Positions 34,710-41,805 of a stretch of 64,000 bases of DNA are shown one piece after another. The DNA lies in assembly GCF_007665395.1 (NCBI RefSeq), contig NZ_VDND01000005.1, forward strand, positions 62,001-126,000. The letters are read 5' to 3'. The notes below the pieces were generated by a model. That model saw only the letters and a list, made by a program, of their open reading frames with translations, was not told where the DNA came from and made no database searches. The first letter of the stretch is position 1. Each line of letters opens with the position of its first letter. The stretch is from Pseudomonas oryzihabitans. GTDB lineage: Bacteria; Pseudomonadota; Gammaproteobacteria; Pseudomonadales; Pseudomonadaceae. Both the position numbers and the translations under genes were made by a program.

Positions 34710-35602
34710 GGCGCCAGCCCCTGCACCAGGGTCGCGGTGGTCACCCGCAGCAGCTCCAGGTAGGTGGGCACCGGACCGTCGGCGGCGCTGAGGGAATCCA
34801 CATAGAGCACCCCGCCATAGCGGGCACCGCTCTCCCGCGCCACCTGCTCGGCCGGCGCGGCGGACACCGTGCTCTCGCTGAACACCGCCGGGATCCGCTC
34901 GGCGCGTACCGTCTCGATCACCCGCCGCACCTGTTGCGGGGTGCCCTGCCCATCGGCGTTGATCGGCCATAGATAGAGCTCCTTGAGCCCCAGGTCGCGC
35001 GCCAGGTAGCTGAAGGCGCCCTCGCTGGACACCAGCCAGCGGCGCGGCGCGGGAATCGCCTGCAATTGCTGGCGCAGGGGTTCGAGGGTCGCGGTGATGC
35101 GCGCCTTGTAGGCCTCGGCGTTGCGTCGGTAGCTGTCGGCATGGGTCGGATCGTGTTCGACCAGGGCATCGCGGATGTTGTCGACGTAGACCAGCGCCGC
35201 CGTGGGCGACATCCAGGCATGGGGGTTGGGCTTGCCGGCGTAGGAGCCCTCGGCGATGGCGATGGGCGTGATGCCCTGGGAGACCACGGCGCGGGGTACG
35301 TCCTTCAGGCGACCGAAGAACCGCTCGAACCACAGCTCCAGATTCAGGCCGTTCCACAGCACCAGCTGGGCATCCCGCGCCTTGAGCAGGTCTCCCGGGG
35401 TCGGCTGGTAGTTATGGATCTCGGCACCGGGCTTGGTGATGGACTCCACCTGGGCGGCATCGCCCGCCACGTTGCGCGCCATGTCGGCGATCACCGTGAA
35501 GGTGGTGACCACCTTGAAGGGCTCGGCGGCCTGGGCCTGGGCCTGGCCGAGCAGCATGCCCAGCAGACCTGCCAGTGCCCAGCGTCTCGTGTTCTTCAGC
35601 AT
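34706..35602 (-). CDS. sitA: Periplasmic Mn/Fe-binding protein of ABC transporter (SitA/YfeA-like)
   Basis: 298 residues of the cluster A-I metal-binding proteins. The signal peptide ends near AQAQA-AEPF. The metal ligands can be seen as His in AEIHNYQPTPGD, His in NPHAWMSP, Glu in FSESTVS and Asp in YVDSLS, the H/H/E/D set of Mn/Fe-binding members rather than the three-histidine zinc set. There is no His-rich loop. It is first gene of the operon, and an MntR-like palindrome precedes it. Confidence 0.9.
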   Translation of the reverse strand: MLKNTRRWALAGLLGMLLGQAQAQAAEPFKVVTTFTVIADMARNVAGDAAQVESITKPGAEIHNYQPTPGDLLKARDAQLVLWNGLNLELWFERFFGRLKDVPRAVVSQGITPIAIAEGSYAGKPNPHAWMSPTAALVYVDNIRDALVEHDPTHADSYRRNAEAYKARITATLEPLRQQLQAIPAPRRWLVSSEGAFSYLARDLGLKELYLWPINADGQGTPQQVRRVIETVRAERIPAVFSESTVSAAPAEQVARESGARYGGVLYVDSLSAADGPVPTYLELLRVTTATLVQGLAP

Positions 35603-35624
35603 CCGCTCCGCCTCTCGCCAAATG

Positions 35625-35640
35625 TATAGCCTTGGCTAAA
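35625..35640. promoter_or_regulatory. MntR-like operator of the sit operon
   Basis: TATAGCCTTGGCTAAA is a 7+2+7 palindrome with one mismatch, containing ATAGC-N4-GCTA as in the E. coli MntR box. On the coding strand it lies just after a TATCTA -10-like element and about 22 bases before the sitA ATG. The flanking bases match those at 35965-35980 (ATAGCA and CCTAT blocks). Confidence 0.75.
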
Positions 35641-35730
35641 TTAGATAGCACAACCTATTGAGAATGCGCGGAGACTTTGTAACCTCGGATGAGACGGGTT
35701 CGCGGTGCAAGCAGGAGTGGAAACAGGCGT

Positions 35731-35760
35731 GACAACGTCCAGCGGGACCTGGACGTCGTC
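35731..35760 (-). terminator. Hairpin between the 44-codon gene and sitA
   Basis: GACGACGTCCAG and CTGGACGTTGTC pair over 12 bases (one G-T) with a 6-base loop on the minus strand, downstream of the small gene and upstream of the sit promoter. No T-run follows. A second small hairpin (GCCGCC/GGCGGC) lies at 35781-35800. Confidence 0.5.
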
Positions 35761-35808
35761 AGTGGAGAGGGAATGATCCAGCCGCCCATGGGCAGGCGGC
35801 GGCGTGGC

Positions 35809-35943
35809 TCAGAAGGCCAGGGCGCGACGCGGCGCGGCGACCGGTCGTTCTGTCGGGGCGTCTACCACGCGACGCTCCGCATGCTGGTCGAGCAGCTTGT
35901 CCAGCAGGCCCTGCAGTGCACGTCTCTTCATGTCTTTGAGCAT
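35809..35943 (-). CDS. 44-residue small protein under an MntR-like operator
   Basis: A 44-codon frame starts MLKDMKRRALQGLLDKLLDQ and ends RRALAF. GGAGG lies seven bases before the ATG, and the MntR-like palindrome at 35965-35980 lies just upstream with a TATTTA -10-like box. The first 25 residues should form a basic amphipathic helix; the tail is Pro/Ala/Arg-rich. There is no signal peptide or membrane segment. It is not similar to E. coli MntS as far as can be seen, but has the same size and regulatory setting. It is co-directional with sitABCD, 206 bases from it, and seems to have its own promoter. Function unknown. Confidence 0.7.
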   Translation of the reverse strand: MLKDMKRRALQGLLDKLLDQHAERRVVDAPTERPVAAPRRALAF

Positions 35944-35964
35944 CGCGAATCCTCCGGGGATCGT

Positions 35965-35980
35965 TATAGCCATGGCTATA
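35965..35980. promoter_or_regulatory. MntR-like operator of the small gene
   Basis: TATAGCCATGGCTATA is a perfect 16-bp palindrome containing ATAGC-N4-GCTAT exactly as in the E. coli MntR box. It overlaps the expected transcription start after a TATTTA -10-like element. About 36 bases including flanks align with the sitA promoter. Confidence 0.8.
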
Positions 35981-36046
35981 TTAAATAGCAGACCCTATCG
36001 GAAGGTGTTAGTGCTTTTTCTCAATCGAACGGATAGAGAGTCCCCA

Positions 36047-36071
36047 TAAAAAAGGGGGCCTATCGGCCCCC
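36047..36071 (-). terminator. Rho-independent terminator of the pyc genes
   Basis: On the minus strand GGGGGCC-GATA-GGCCCCC is followed by TTTTTT, 20 bases after the pyruvate carboxylase subunit B stop codon. Confidence 0.95.
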
Positions 36072-36090
36072 GAGGGAAATCGAAGTGATC

Positions 36091-37896
36091 TCAGCCTTCG
36101 ATTTCGATCAACACCTCGCCCGGATTCACGCGGTCGCCCTTGGCTACCCGTACCGCGGTGACGGTACCGGCGATGGGCGCCTGGATCTCGGTTTCCATCT
36201 TCATGGCCTCGGTGACCAGCACGCCCTGCCCAGCCTTGACCTGCTCGCCCTCCTTCACCAGCACCTCGACGATGTTGCCCGGCATGGTGGTACTGACGTC
36301 GCCCGGACGCTCCGCCTGGCGCCGCCGCTGGCCGCCCTCGGCGACGAAGTCGCCACTGGCCTCGAACACTACCTCTTCCGGCACCCCGTCGATGGACAGG
36401 TAGAAGTGCCGCTTGCCTTCGGTCTTGAGACCGATGCCGGTGATGTCCACCTGGTAGGTCTCGCCATGCACGTCGACGCTGAAGGCGGTCGGCACACCCT
36501 GGCCGCCCACCGCCGCCACGCCATCCGCGCTGGGGATGGGCAGCAAGGCTTCCGGCACCAGGGTGCCCGCGGCGCGTTCCTCGAGGAACTTGCGGCCGAT
36601 GTCGGGGAACATGGCGAAGGTCAGCACGTCCTCTTCGCTCCGGGCCAGGTCGCCGATGTCGGCGCGCAGGCGCGCCAGTTCCGGGCTGAGCAGATCGGCG
36701 GGACGGACGTCGATGACCTCTTCCTGGCCGATGGCCTGCTTGCGCAGCTGCTCGCAGATCGCGCCAGGCGCCTTGCCGTAGCGGCCCTGCAGATAGAGCT
36801 TCACCTCGTTGGTGATGGTCTTGTAGCGCTCGCCGGCCAGCACGTTGAAGAACGCCTGGGTGCCGACGATCTGCGAGGTCGGGGTGACCAGGGGGGGATA
36901 GCCCAGGTCCTTGCGCACCCGCGGGATCTCTTCCAGCACCTCGTTCATGCGATTGAGGGCACCCTGCTCGCGCAGCTGGTTGGCCAGGTTGGAGATCATG
37001 CCGCCCGGCACCTGGTTGACCTGCACCCGGGTGTCGACGCCGGTGAATTCGCTCTCGAACTGGTGGTACTTCTTGCGCACCGCATGGAAGTACAGGCCGA
37101 TCTCCTGCAACAGCTCCAGGTCCAGCCCGGTGTCATAGGGCGTGTCACGCAGGGCGGCGACCATGGATTCGGTGCCCGGATGGCTGGTACCCCAGGCCAT
37201 ACTGGAGATCGCCGTCTCGATGCGGTCGGCGCCGTTCTCCACCGCCTTGAGCTGGCACATGGAGGCCACCCCGGCGGTGTCGTGGGAATGCACCACCACG
37301 TCCAGTGCCAGGGCCTCCTTGAGCGCCTTGACCAGATCGCCGGTGGCATAGGGCGTGAGCAGGCCGGCCATGTCCTTGATGGCGATGGAATCCACGCCCA
37401 GGTCGGCCATCCGCCGCGCCTGGTCGACGAAGGCCGCCACGCTGTGCACCGGGCTGGTGGTGTAGCAGAGGGTGCCCTGGGCATGCTTGCCGGTGGCCTT
37501 GACCGCGCGGATGGCGGTTTCCAGGTTACGCACATCGTTCATGGCATCGAAGATGCGGAAGACGTCGGTGCCATTGGCCGCGGCGCGCTCGACGAAGGCC
37601 TCGACCACGTCGTCGCTATAGTGCCGGTAACCCAGCAGGTTCTGGCCACGCAGGAGCATCTGCAGGCGGGTGTTGGGCAAGGCCTTGCGCAGCTGGCGCA
37701 GGCGTTCCCACGGATCCTCCTTGAGGAAGCGCACGCAGGCGTCGAAGGTAGCGCCGCCCCAGACTTCCAGCGACCAGTAGCCAACCTGGTCGAGCTTGGC
37801 GCAGATCGGCAGCATGTCTTCGGTGCGCATGCGGGTCGCCAGCAGCGATTGGTGGGCGTCGCGCAGGATGGTGTCGGTGATCTGGATGCTTTTCAT
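36091..37896 (-). CDS. pycB: Pyruvate carboxylase subunit B (carboxyltransferase plus biotin domain)
   Basis: 601 residues. The N-terminal barrel carries the carboxyltransferase motifs ITDTILRDAHQSLLATR (about 6-22), EVWGGATFDACVRFL and the metal-binding VVHSHDTAGVA. The C-terminal biotinyl domain has the acceptor lysine in EAMKMETEI. It transfers CO2 from biotin to pyruvate to make oxaloacetate. The sister gene with the biotin carboxylase lies 13 bases upstream, and no oxaloacetate decarboxylase membrane subunits are present, so this is the two-subunit pyruvate carboxylase of pseudomonads (often annotated oadA). Confidence 0.95.
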   Translation of the reverse strand: MKSIQITDTILRDAHQSLLATRMRTEDMLPICAKLDQVGYWSLEVWGGATFDACVRFLKEDPWERLRQLRKALPNTRLQMLLRGQNLLGYRHYSDDVVEAFVERAAANGTDVFRIFDAMNDVRNLETAIRAVKATGKHAQGTLCYTTSPVHSVAAFVDQARRMADLGVDSIAIKDMAGLLTPYATGDLVKALKEALALDVVVHSHDTAGVASMCQLKAVENGADRIETAISSMAWGTSHPGTESMVAALRDTPYDTGLDLELLQEIGLYFHAVRKKYHQFESEFTGVDTRVQVNQVPGGMISNLANQLREQGALNRMNEVLEEIPRVRKDLGYPPLVTPTSQIVGTQAFFNVLAGERYKTITNEVKLYLQGRYGKAPGAICEQLRKQAIGQEEVIDVRPADLLSPELARLRADIGDLARSEEDVLTFAMFPDIGRKFLEERAAGTLVPEALLPIPSADGVAAVGGQGVPTAFSVDVHGETYQVDITGIGLKTEGKRHFYLSIDGVPEEVVFEASGDFVAEGGQRRRQAERPGDVSTTMPGNIVEVLVKEGEQVKAGQGVLVTEAMKMETEIQAPIAGTVTAVRVAKGDRVNPGEVLIEIEG

Positions 37897-37909
37897 TGTT
37901 CTGTCGTCC

Positions 37910-39325
37910 TTACAGACCGGCGTGGGCGGCGATGGCGGCGGCGATGGCGATGGCCAGGTGCGTCGGGTTGCGCTTGATCGAGTACTGGGTCAGCTCCGGA
38001 TGGCCTTCCACGAAGCTGGTGTTGAAGCGCCCGCTACGGAATTCGGGATCGCGCAGGATGGCCTCGTAGTAGGGCGCGGTGGTCTTCACCCCCTGCACGC
38101 GCATGTCGTCCAGGGCGCGCAGGCCGCGATCCATGGCTTCTTCCCAGCTCAGCGCCCAGACGATCAGCTTCAGGCACATGGAGTCGTAGTACGGCGGGAT
38201 CACGTAGCCGGTGTAGATGGCGGTGTCGGTGCGCACCCCCGGGCCGCCCGGCGCGTAGTAGCGGGTGATCTTGCCGAAGCTCGGCAGGAAGTTGTTCTTC
38301 GGGTCTTCGGCGTTGATGCGGAATTGCAGGGCGAAGCCGCGGTGCTGGACGTCTTCCTGGGCGAAGGACAGCGGCAGCCCGGAGGCGATGCGGATCTGCT
38401 CGCGAACGATGTCGATGCCGGTGATTTCCTCGGTGATGGTGTGCTCCACCTGCACCCGGGTATTCATCTCCATGAAATACACCTCGCCCTCGGCGAGCAG
38501 GAATTCCACGGTGCCGGCGTTCTCGTAACCCACCGCCTTGGCCGCGCGCACGGCGAGATCACCGATGTAGGCGCGCTGCTCGGGGGTGAGCTGGGGGCTG
38601 GGGGCGATCTCGATCAGCTTCTGGTTGCGCCGCTGGATGGAGCAGTCGCGCTCGAACAGGTGCACGGTGTTGCCGTGCCTGTCGGCGAGGATCTGCGCCT
38701 CGATGTGCTTGGGATTGACGATGCACTTCTCGAGGAACACCTCGGCCGAGCCGAAGGCCTTGGTCGCCTCGGAGATCACCCGCGGATAGGCCTGTTCCAG
38801 CTCCTCGCGCGAGTTGCAGCGGCGGATCCCGCGCCCACCGCCGCCGGAGGTGGCCTTGAGCATCACCGGGTAGCCGAGGCGGTCGCCTTCCTGCAGGGCC
38901 TCGGCGAGATCCGCCACGTTGCCTTCGGTGCCCGGGGTGCAGGGCACGCCGGCAGCGATCATGCTGCGCCGGGCCTCGGTCTTGTCACCCATGCGCCGGA
39001 TGACGTCGGCGGACGGCCCGATGAAGCGGATACCGCGCTGGGCGCAGATCTCCGCCAGCTCGGCGTTCTCCGAGAGGAAGCCATAGCCGGGATGGAGGGC
39101 GTCGCAACCGGTCTCCACGGCGAGGTTCACCAGCTTGCGCGGGTTGAGATAGCCCTCCAGCGGATCGCTGCCGATGCCATGGGCCTCGTCGGCACGTTTC
39201 ACGTGGAGCGCTTGGCGATCGGCATCGGAATAGACCGCCACCGAACGAATGCCCATCTCGGCACAGGCCCGGACGATACGCACGGCGATTTCGCCGCGGT
39301 TGGCGATGAGTATCTTCTTGATCAC
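37910..39325 (-). CDS. pycA: Pyruvate carboxylase subunit A (biotin carboxylase)
   Basis: 471 residues of the biotin carboxylase family, full length. It has the N-terminal KKILIANRGEIAVRIVRACAEMG, the glycine-rich ATP-grasp loop KATSGGGGRGIR (about 159-170) and the NTRVQVEHTITEEITGID active-site segment. The start is GTG with AAGGAG upstream. It carboxylates the biotin on subunit B with ATP and bicarbonate. The LysR gene is divergent and likely regulates both. Confidence 0.95.
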   Translation of the reverse strand: MIKKILIANRGEIAVRIVRACAEMGIRSVAVYSDADRQALHVKRADEAHGIGSDPLEGYLNPRKLVNLAVETGCDALHPGYGFLSENAELAEICAQRGIRFIGPSADVIRRMGDKTEARRSMIAAGVPCTPGTEGNVADLAEALQEGDRLGYPVMLKATSGGGGRGIRRCNSREELEQAYPRVISEATKAFGSAEVFLEKCIVNPKHIEAQILADRHGNTVHLFERDCSIQRRNQKLIEIAPSPQLTPEQRAYIGDLAVRAAKAVGYENAGTVEFLLAEGEVYFMEMNTRVQVEHTITEEITGIDIVREQIRIASGLPLSFAQEDVQHRGFALQFRINAEDPKNNFLPSFGKITRYYAPGGPGVRTDTAIYTGYVIPPYYDSMCLKLIVWALSWEEAMDRGLRALDDMRVQGVKTTAPYYEAILRDPEFRSGRFNTSFVEGHPELTQYSIKRNPTHLAIAIAAAIAAHAGL

Positions 39326-39399
39326 ACCTGGCTCCTTGTCTGTTGCAGCCCGCAGCCGCTTGTTATTGCCGGTGTCTCGACGCTACGCCAGGGTCTCCC

Positions 39400-39448
39400 T
39401 TATGGAAAATAAATAATTGTTGGATACTCCATAAGTAATCACTTATGG
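39400..39448. promoter_or_regulatory. LysR operator cluster between pycA and its regulator
   Basis: Three TTATGG-type half-sites: TTATGGA (39400-39406), then a perfect 8-bp inverted repeat CCATAAGT-AATC-ACTTATGG (39429-39448). The region is AT-rich. It lies 15 bases before the regulator ATG, fitting autoregulation plus activation of pycA. Confidence 0.7.
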
Positions 39449-39463
39449 ACGCGGTCGATACCC

Positions 39464-40438
39464 ATGCGCAAGCCCTTGATGCGGCTCACCTTTCGCCAAC
39501 TGCAGGTATTCGAGGCCGTCTGCGAAGCCCGCTCCTACAGCCGTGCCGCCGACATCATGGCGCTGACCCAACCCGCGGTGAGCCTGCAGGTGCGCCAGCT
39601 GGAAGAGGTGGTAGGTGCCCCGCTGTTCAACTACCTCAATCGCACCCTCTACCTCACCGAGGCCGGCGAGGCGTTGCGCCAGACCGGGCGCGATCTCTTC
39701 GCCCGCCTGGGCAGCCTGGACATGCAGCTGTCGAATCTGCGCGGCGCCCTGCACGGCCAGTTGCGCCTGGGAGTGGAGAGCAGCGCCCAGTACCTGGCGC
39801 CGCACCTCTTCAGCCAGTTCCGTGGCAGTCACCCCCAGGTCGATCTGGCACTGACCGTGGGCAACCATGCCCGGATGCTGCGGCGGCTGACGGAGAGTCG
39901 CGAAGACGTGGCCTTGATGTCCGGGGTGCCGGGCAACGCGGACCTGGAGTTCCTGCCCCTGCTGGACAACGCCATCGTCGCCGTGGCGCGCCCCGGTCAT
40001 GCCCTGGCGGGATGCAGCGGCCTGAGCCTGCGCGACCTGACCCGCTATCCGCTGCTGGTACGCGAGGTGGGCTCCGGTACCCGCCAGGCCTGCGAGGACT
40101 ATCTCAAGCAGAAGCGGGCACACTTCGCCGAGCAGCTGGAGATCGGCGCCTTCGAGGCGCAGCGCGAGGCGGTCCGTGCCGGCCTGGGCCTGGCCCTGCT
40201 GCCACGCCAGGCCATTCGCAGCGAGCTCGTCGCCGGGAGCCTGGTCGAACTGGACGTCGCCGAGCTGCCGCTGCGCCGCTCCTGGTGCGTGGTCCACCCG
40301 CGCGGCAAGCCGCTGTCGCCGGTGGCCCAGGCCTTCGTCGACTACCTGCGTAGCCAGCGCAGCCTGATCAATGCGTTAGGTATCGCCCTGGAACCTGCTG
40401 CAGGCGCTGCGCCTGGCGCTCGTCCAGCAACTGGTTGA
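39464..40438 (+). CDS. pycR: LysR-family regulator of pyruvate carboxylase (PycR/CfxR-like)
   Basis: 324 residues. The HTH is LRQLQVFEAVCEARSYSRAADIMALTQPAVSLQVRQLEE in the first 50 residues (written with the family's F at position two, RLTFRQLQVF). The effector domain resembles CbbR/CysB-like members (GVESSAQYLAPHLFSQF). It is divergent from pycA, as its P. aeruginosa counterpart is. An in-frame ATG five codons later is an alternative start. Its last 71 bases overlap a converging small gene. Confidence 0.88.
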   Translation: MRKPLMRLTFRQLQVFEAVCEARSYSRAADIMALTQPAVSLQVRQLEEVVGAPLFNYLNRTLYLTEAGEALRQTGRDLFARLGSLDMQLSNLRGALHGQLRLGVESSAQYLAPHLFSQFRGSHPQVDLALTVGNHARMLRRLTESREDVALMSGVPGNADLEFLPLLDNAIVAVARPGHALAGCSGLSLRDLTRYPLLVREVGSGTRQACEDYLKQKRAHFAEQLEIGAFEAQREAVRAGLGLALLPRQAIRSELVAGSLVELDVAELPLRRSWCVVHPRGKPLSPVAQAFVDYLRSQRSLINALGIALEPAAGAAPGARPATG

Positions 40439-40589
40439 GGAACAGCAGTTCATCGAGTTCCACGGCGAGCCGCTGCTCCTCGGCACGGGCCTCGATGGCG
40501 CGACGGAATTTCATCCGCCGCTGATCCTGTAGCTTTCTGCGGGTCTTGCTGTCGAGACGGGCGCTGGATTCCTGGACGAGAGCGGTCAT
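40368..40589 (-). CDS. Small basic helical protein of unknown function
   Basis: 73 residues, Arg/Glu/Gln/Leu-rich, with SKTRRKLQDQRRMKFRRAIE followed by a second helical stretch (LAVELDELLFLNQLLDERQAQRL). GGAGGAAT precedes the ATG by six bases, a very good ribosome-binding site, which supports a real gene. It converges on the LysR gene and overlaps its 3' end by 71 bases. There is no membrane segment. I do not recognise the family. Confidence 0.65.
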   Translation of the reverse strand: MTALVQESSARLDSKTRRKLQDQRRMKFRRAIEARAEEQRLAVELDELLFLNQLLDERQAQRLQQVPGRYLTH

Positions 40590-40663
40590 GCCTATTCCTC
40601 CGGGCTGGGATCGGAATGGGCAGCTTCCCCCTAACAGGTGACGGTTTGGCGACAGCCCGACGA

Positions 40664-41533
40664 CTATTGGGTGTCGTTGTGCTTGGTCGACTTCGACGAC
40701 AGCCGCAGACTGCGCAAGCTGCGCTTGACGCTCTTGAGGTGCTCGACCAACGCCGGCCCGCGCGACATGGCCACGCCCATGGCCAGGACATCGATCACCA
40801 CCAGGTGGGCGATGCGCGAGGTCAGGGGCACATAGATGTCGGTGTCCTCGTGGACGTCGATGGCGATGTTCACCGTGGACAGATCGGCCAGGGGCGTCTG
40901 TCCCGGACAGATGGTGATGAGGGCGGCGCCATTGTCGCGCACCAGGTTGGCAGTGATCAGCAGGTCCTTGGAGCGCCCCGACTGGGAGATGCAGATGGCG
41001 GCGTCGGAAGGCGTCAGGGTCGCCGCCGACATGGCCTGCATGTGCGGATCGGAATAGGCCGTGGCACTCAGCTGCAGGCGAAAGAACTTGTGCTGGGCAT
41101 CGTTGGCCACCGAGCCCGAGGCGCCGAAGCCGTAGAACATCACCCGCTGCGCCTTGGCGATCGCCTCGATGGCCGTCTCCAGCGCCCGCATGTCCAGCCG
41201 CTCGCGCACGTCCATCAGCGTATGCAGGGTGGTGTCGAAGATCTTCAGGCTGAAGTCCTCCACGGCATCGTTCTCATGGATGGCGAACTGGCCGAAACTG
41301 GCGCCCGCCGCCAGGCTCTGCGCCAGGCGCAGCTTGAGATCCTGGAAGCCATCGCAGCCGATCGCCCGGCAGAACCGCACGATGGTGGGCTCGCTCACCC
41401 CGACGTTGTGGGCGAGATCGGCCATGGAGCTGTGCATGACCGCTGCCGGATCCACCATGACCTGCTCGGCGACCTTGAGCTCCGACTTGCGCAGCAGGTG
41501 GCGGGATTGAGCAATGTGTTGCATGAGGTTCAC
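40664..41533 (-). CDS. MurR/RpiR-family regulator, HexR-like
   Basis: 289 residues. The N-terminal HTH_6 domain (LRKSELKVAEQVMVDPAAVMHSSMADLAHNVGVSEPTIVRFCRAIG, about 14-59) is followed by a SIS sugar-phosphate isomerase-like domain (VMFYGFGASGSVANDAQHKFFRL, then DAAICISQSGRSKDLL). It resembles HexR, which senses KDPG and controls central sugar metabolism. It is not next to zwf here, so it is probably the second HexR-like paralogue of pseudomonads found beside pycR. Targets are unknown. Confidence 0.88.
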   Translation of the reverse strand: MNLMQHIAQSRHLLRKSELKVAEQVMVDPAAVMHSSMADLAHNVGVSEPTIVRFCRAIGCDGFQDLKLRLAQSLAAGASFGQFAIHENDAVEDFSLKIFDTTLHTLMDVRERLDMRALETAIEAIAKAQRVMFYGFGASGSVANDAQHKFFRLQLSATAYSDPHMQAMSAATLTPSDAAICISQSGRSKDLLITANLVRDNGAALITICPGQTPLADLSTVNIAIDVHEDTDIYVPLTSRIAHLVVIDVLAMGVAMSRGPALVEHLKSVKRSLRSLRLSSKSTKHNDTQ

Positions 41534-41558
41534 AGGCGTATCTCGGCTAGCGGGCGGA

Positions 41559-41583
41559 TGTAGTGCGTCGTACTTATACTACA
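41559..41583. promoter_or_regulatory. Inverted repeat upstream of the RpiR-type regulator
   Basis: TGTAGT (41559-41564) and ACTACA (41578-41583) form a 6-bp inverted repeat with a 13-base spacer, 26 bases before the regulator start. It is a plausible autoregulatory site; TGTAGT/ACTACA half-sites occur in known HexR/RpiR operators. Confidence 0.5.
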
Positions 41584-41805
41584 TAACGGTTGGCTAGGCT
41601 CTTGGTCATTACGATTCAGCACGGCTTTTTCGACCTTTTCCAAGGCTTTTCGGTAGTCGTCCACACCACCGACTACCCGGGCCAGGAATAGCGCCTGGCC
41701 AAGGTGCGCAAGGTCCTGGGCGGTGGCGCCCAGCCGTCCCGTCCCGCCCTCGCCTCCTATCCGTCTGGTTTGGCGCTCCTTTCGCCGCATCGGTAGAATG
41801 CGGTG

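Noticed and set aside
32240..35602. ZnuABC zinc importer as identity of the metal ABC operon
   Set aside because: There are two permease genes, an H/H/E/D ligand set with no His-rich loop, and an MntR-like rather than a Zur-like operator. This fits Mn/Fe import better.
39195..39210. CGTTTCACGTGGAGCG in pycA as a third parS
   Set aside because: It has four mismatches to the parS consensus and is not palindromic, so it is more likely chance within coding sequence.
36085..39412. Long plus-strand frames opposite pycA and pycB
   Set aside because: These are antisense shadows of conserved carboxylase genes, with no ribosome-binding sites and no recognised motifs.
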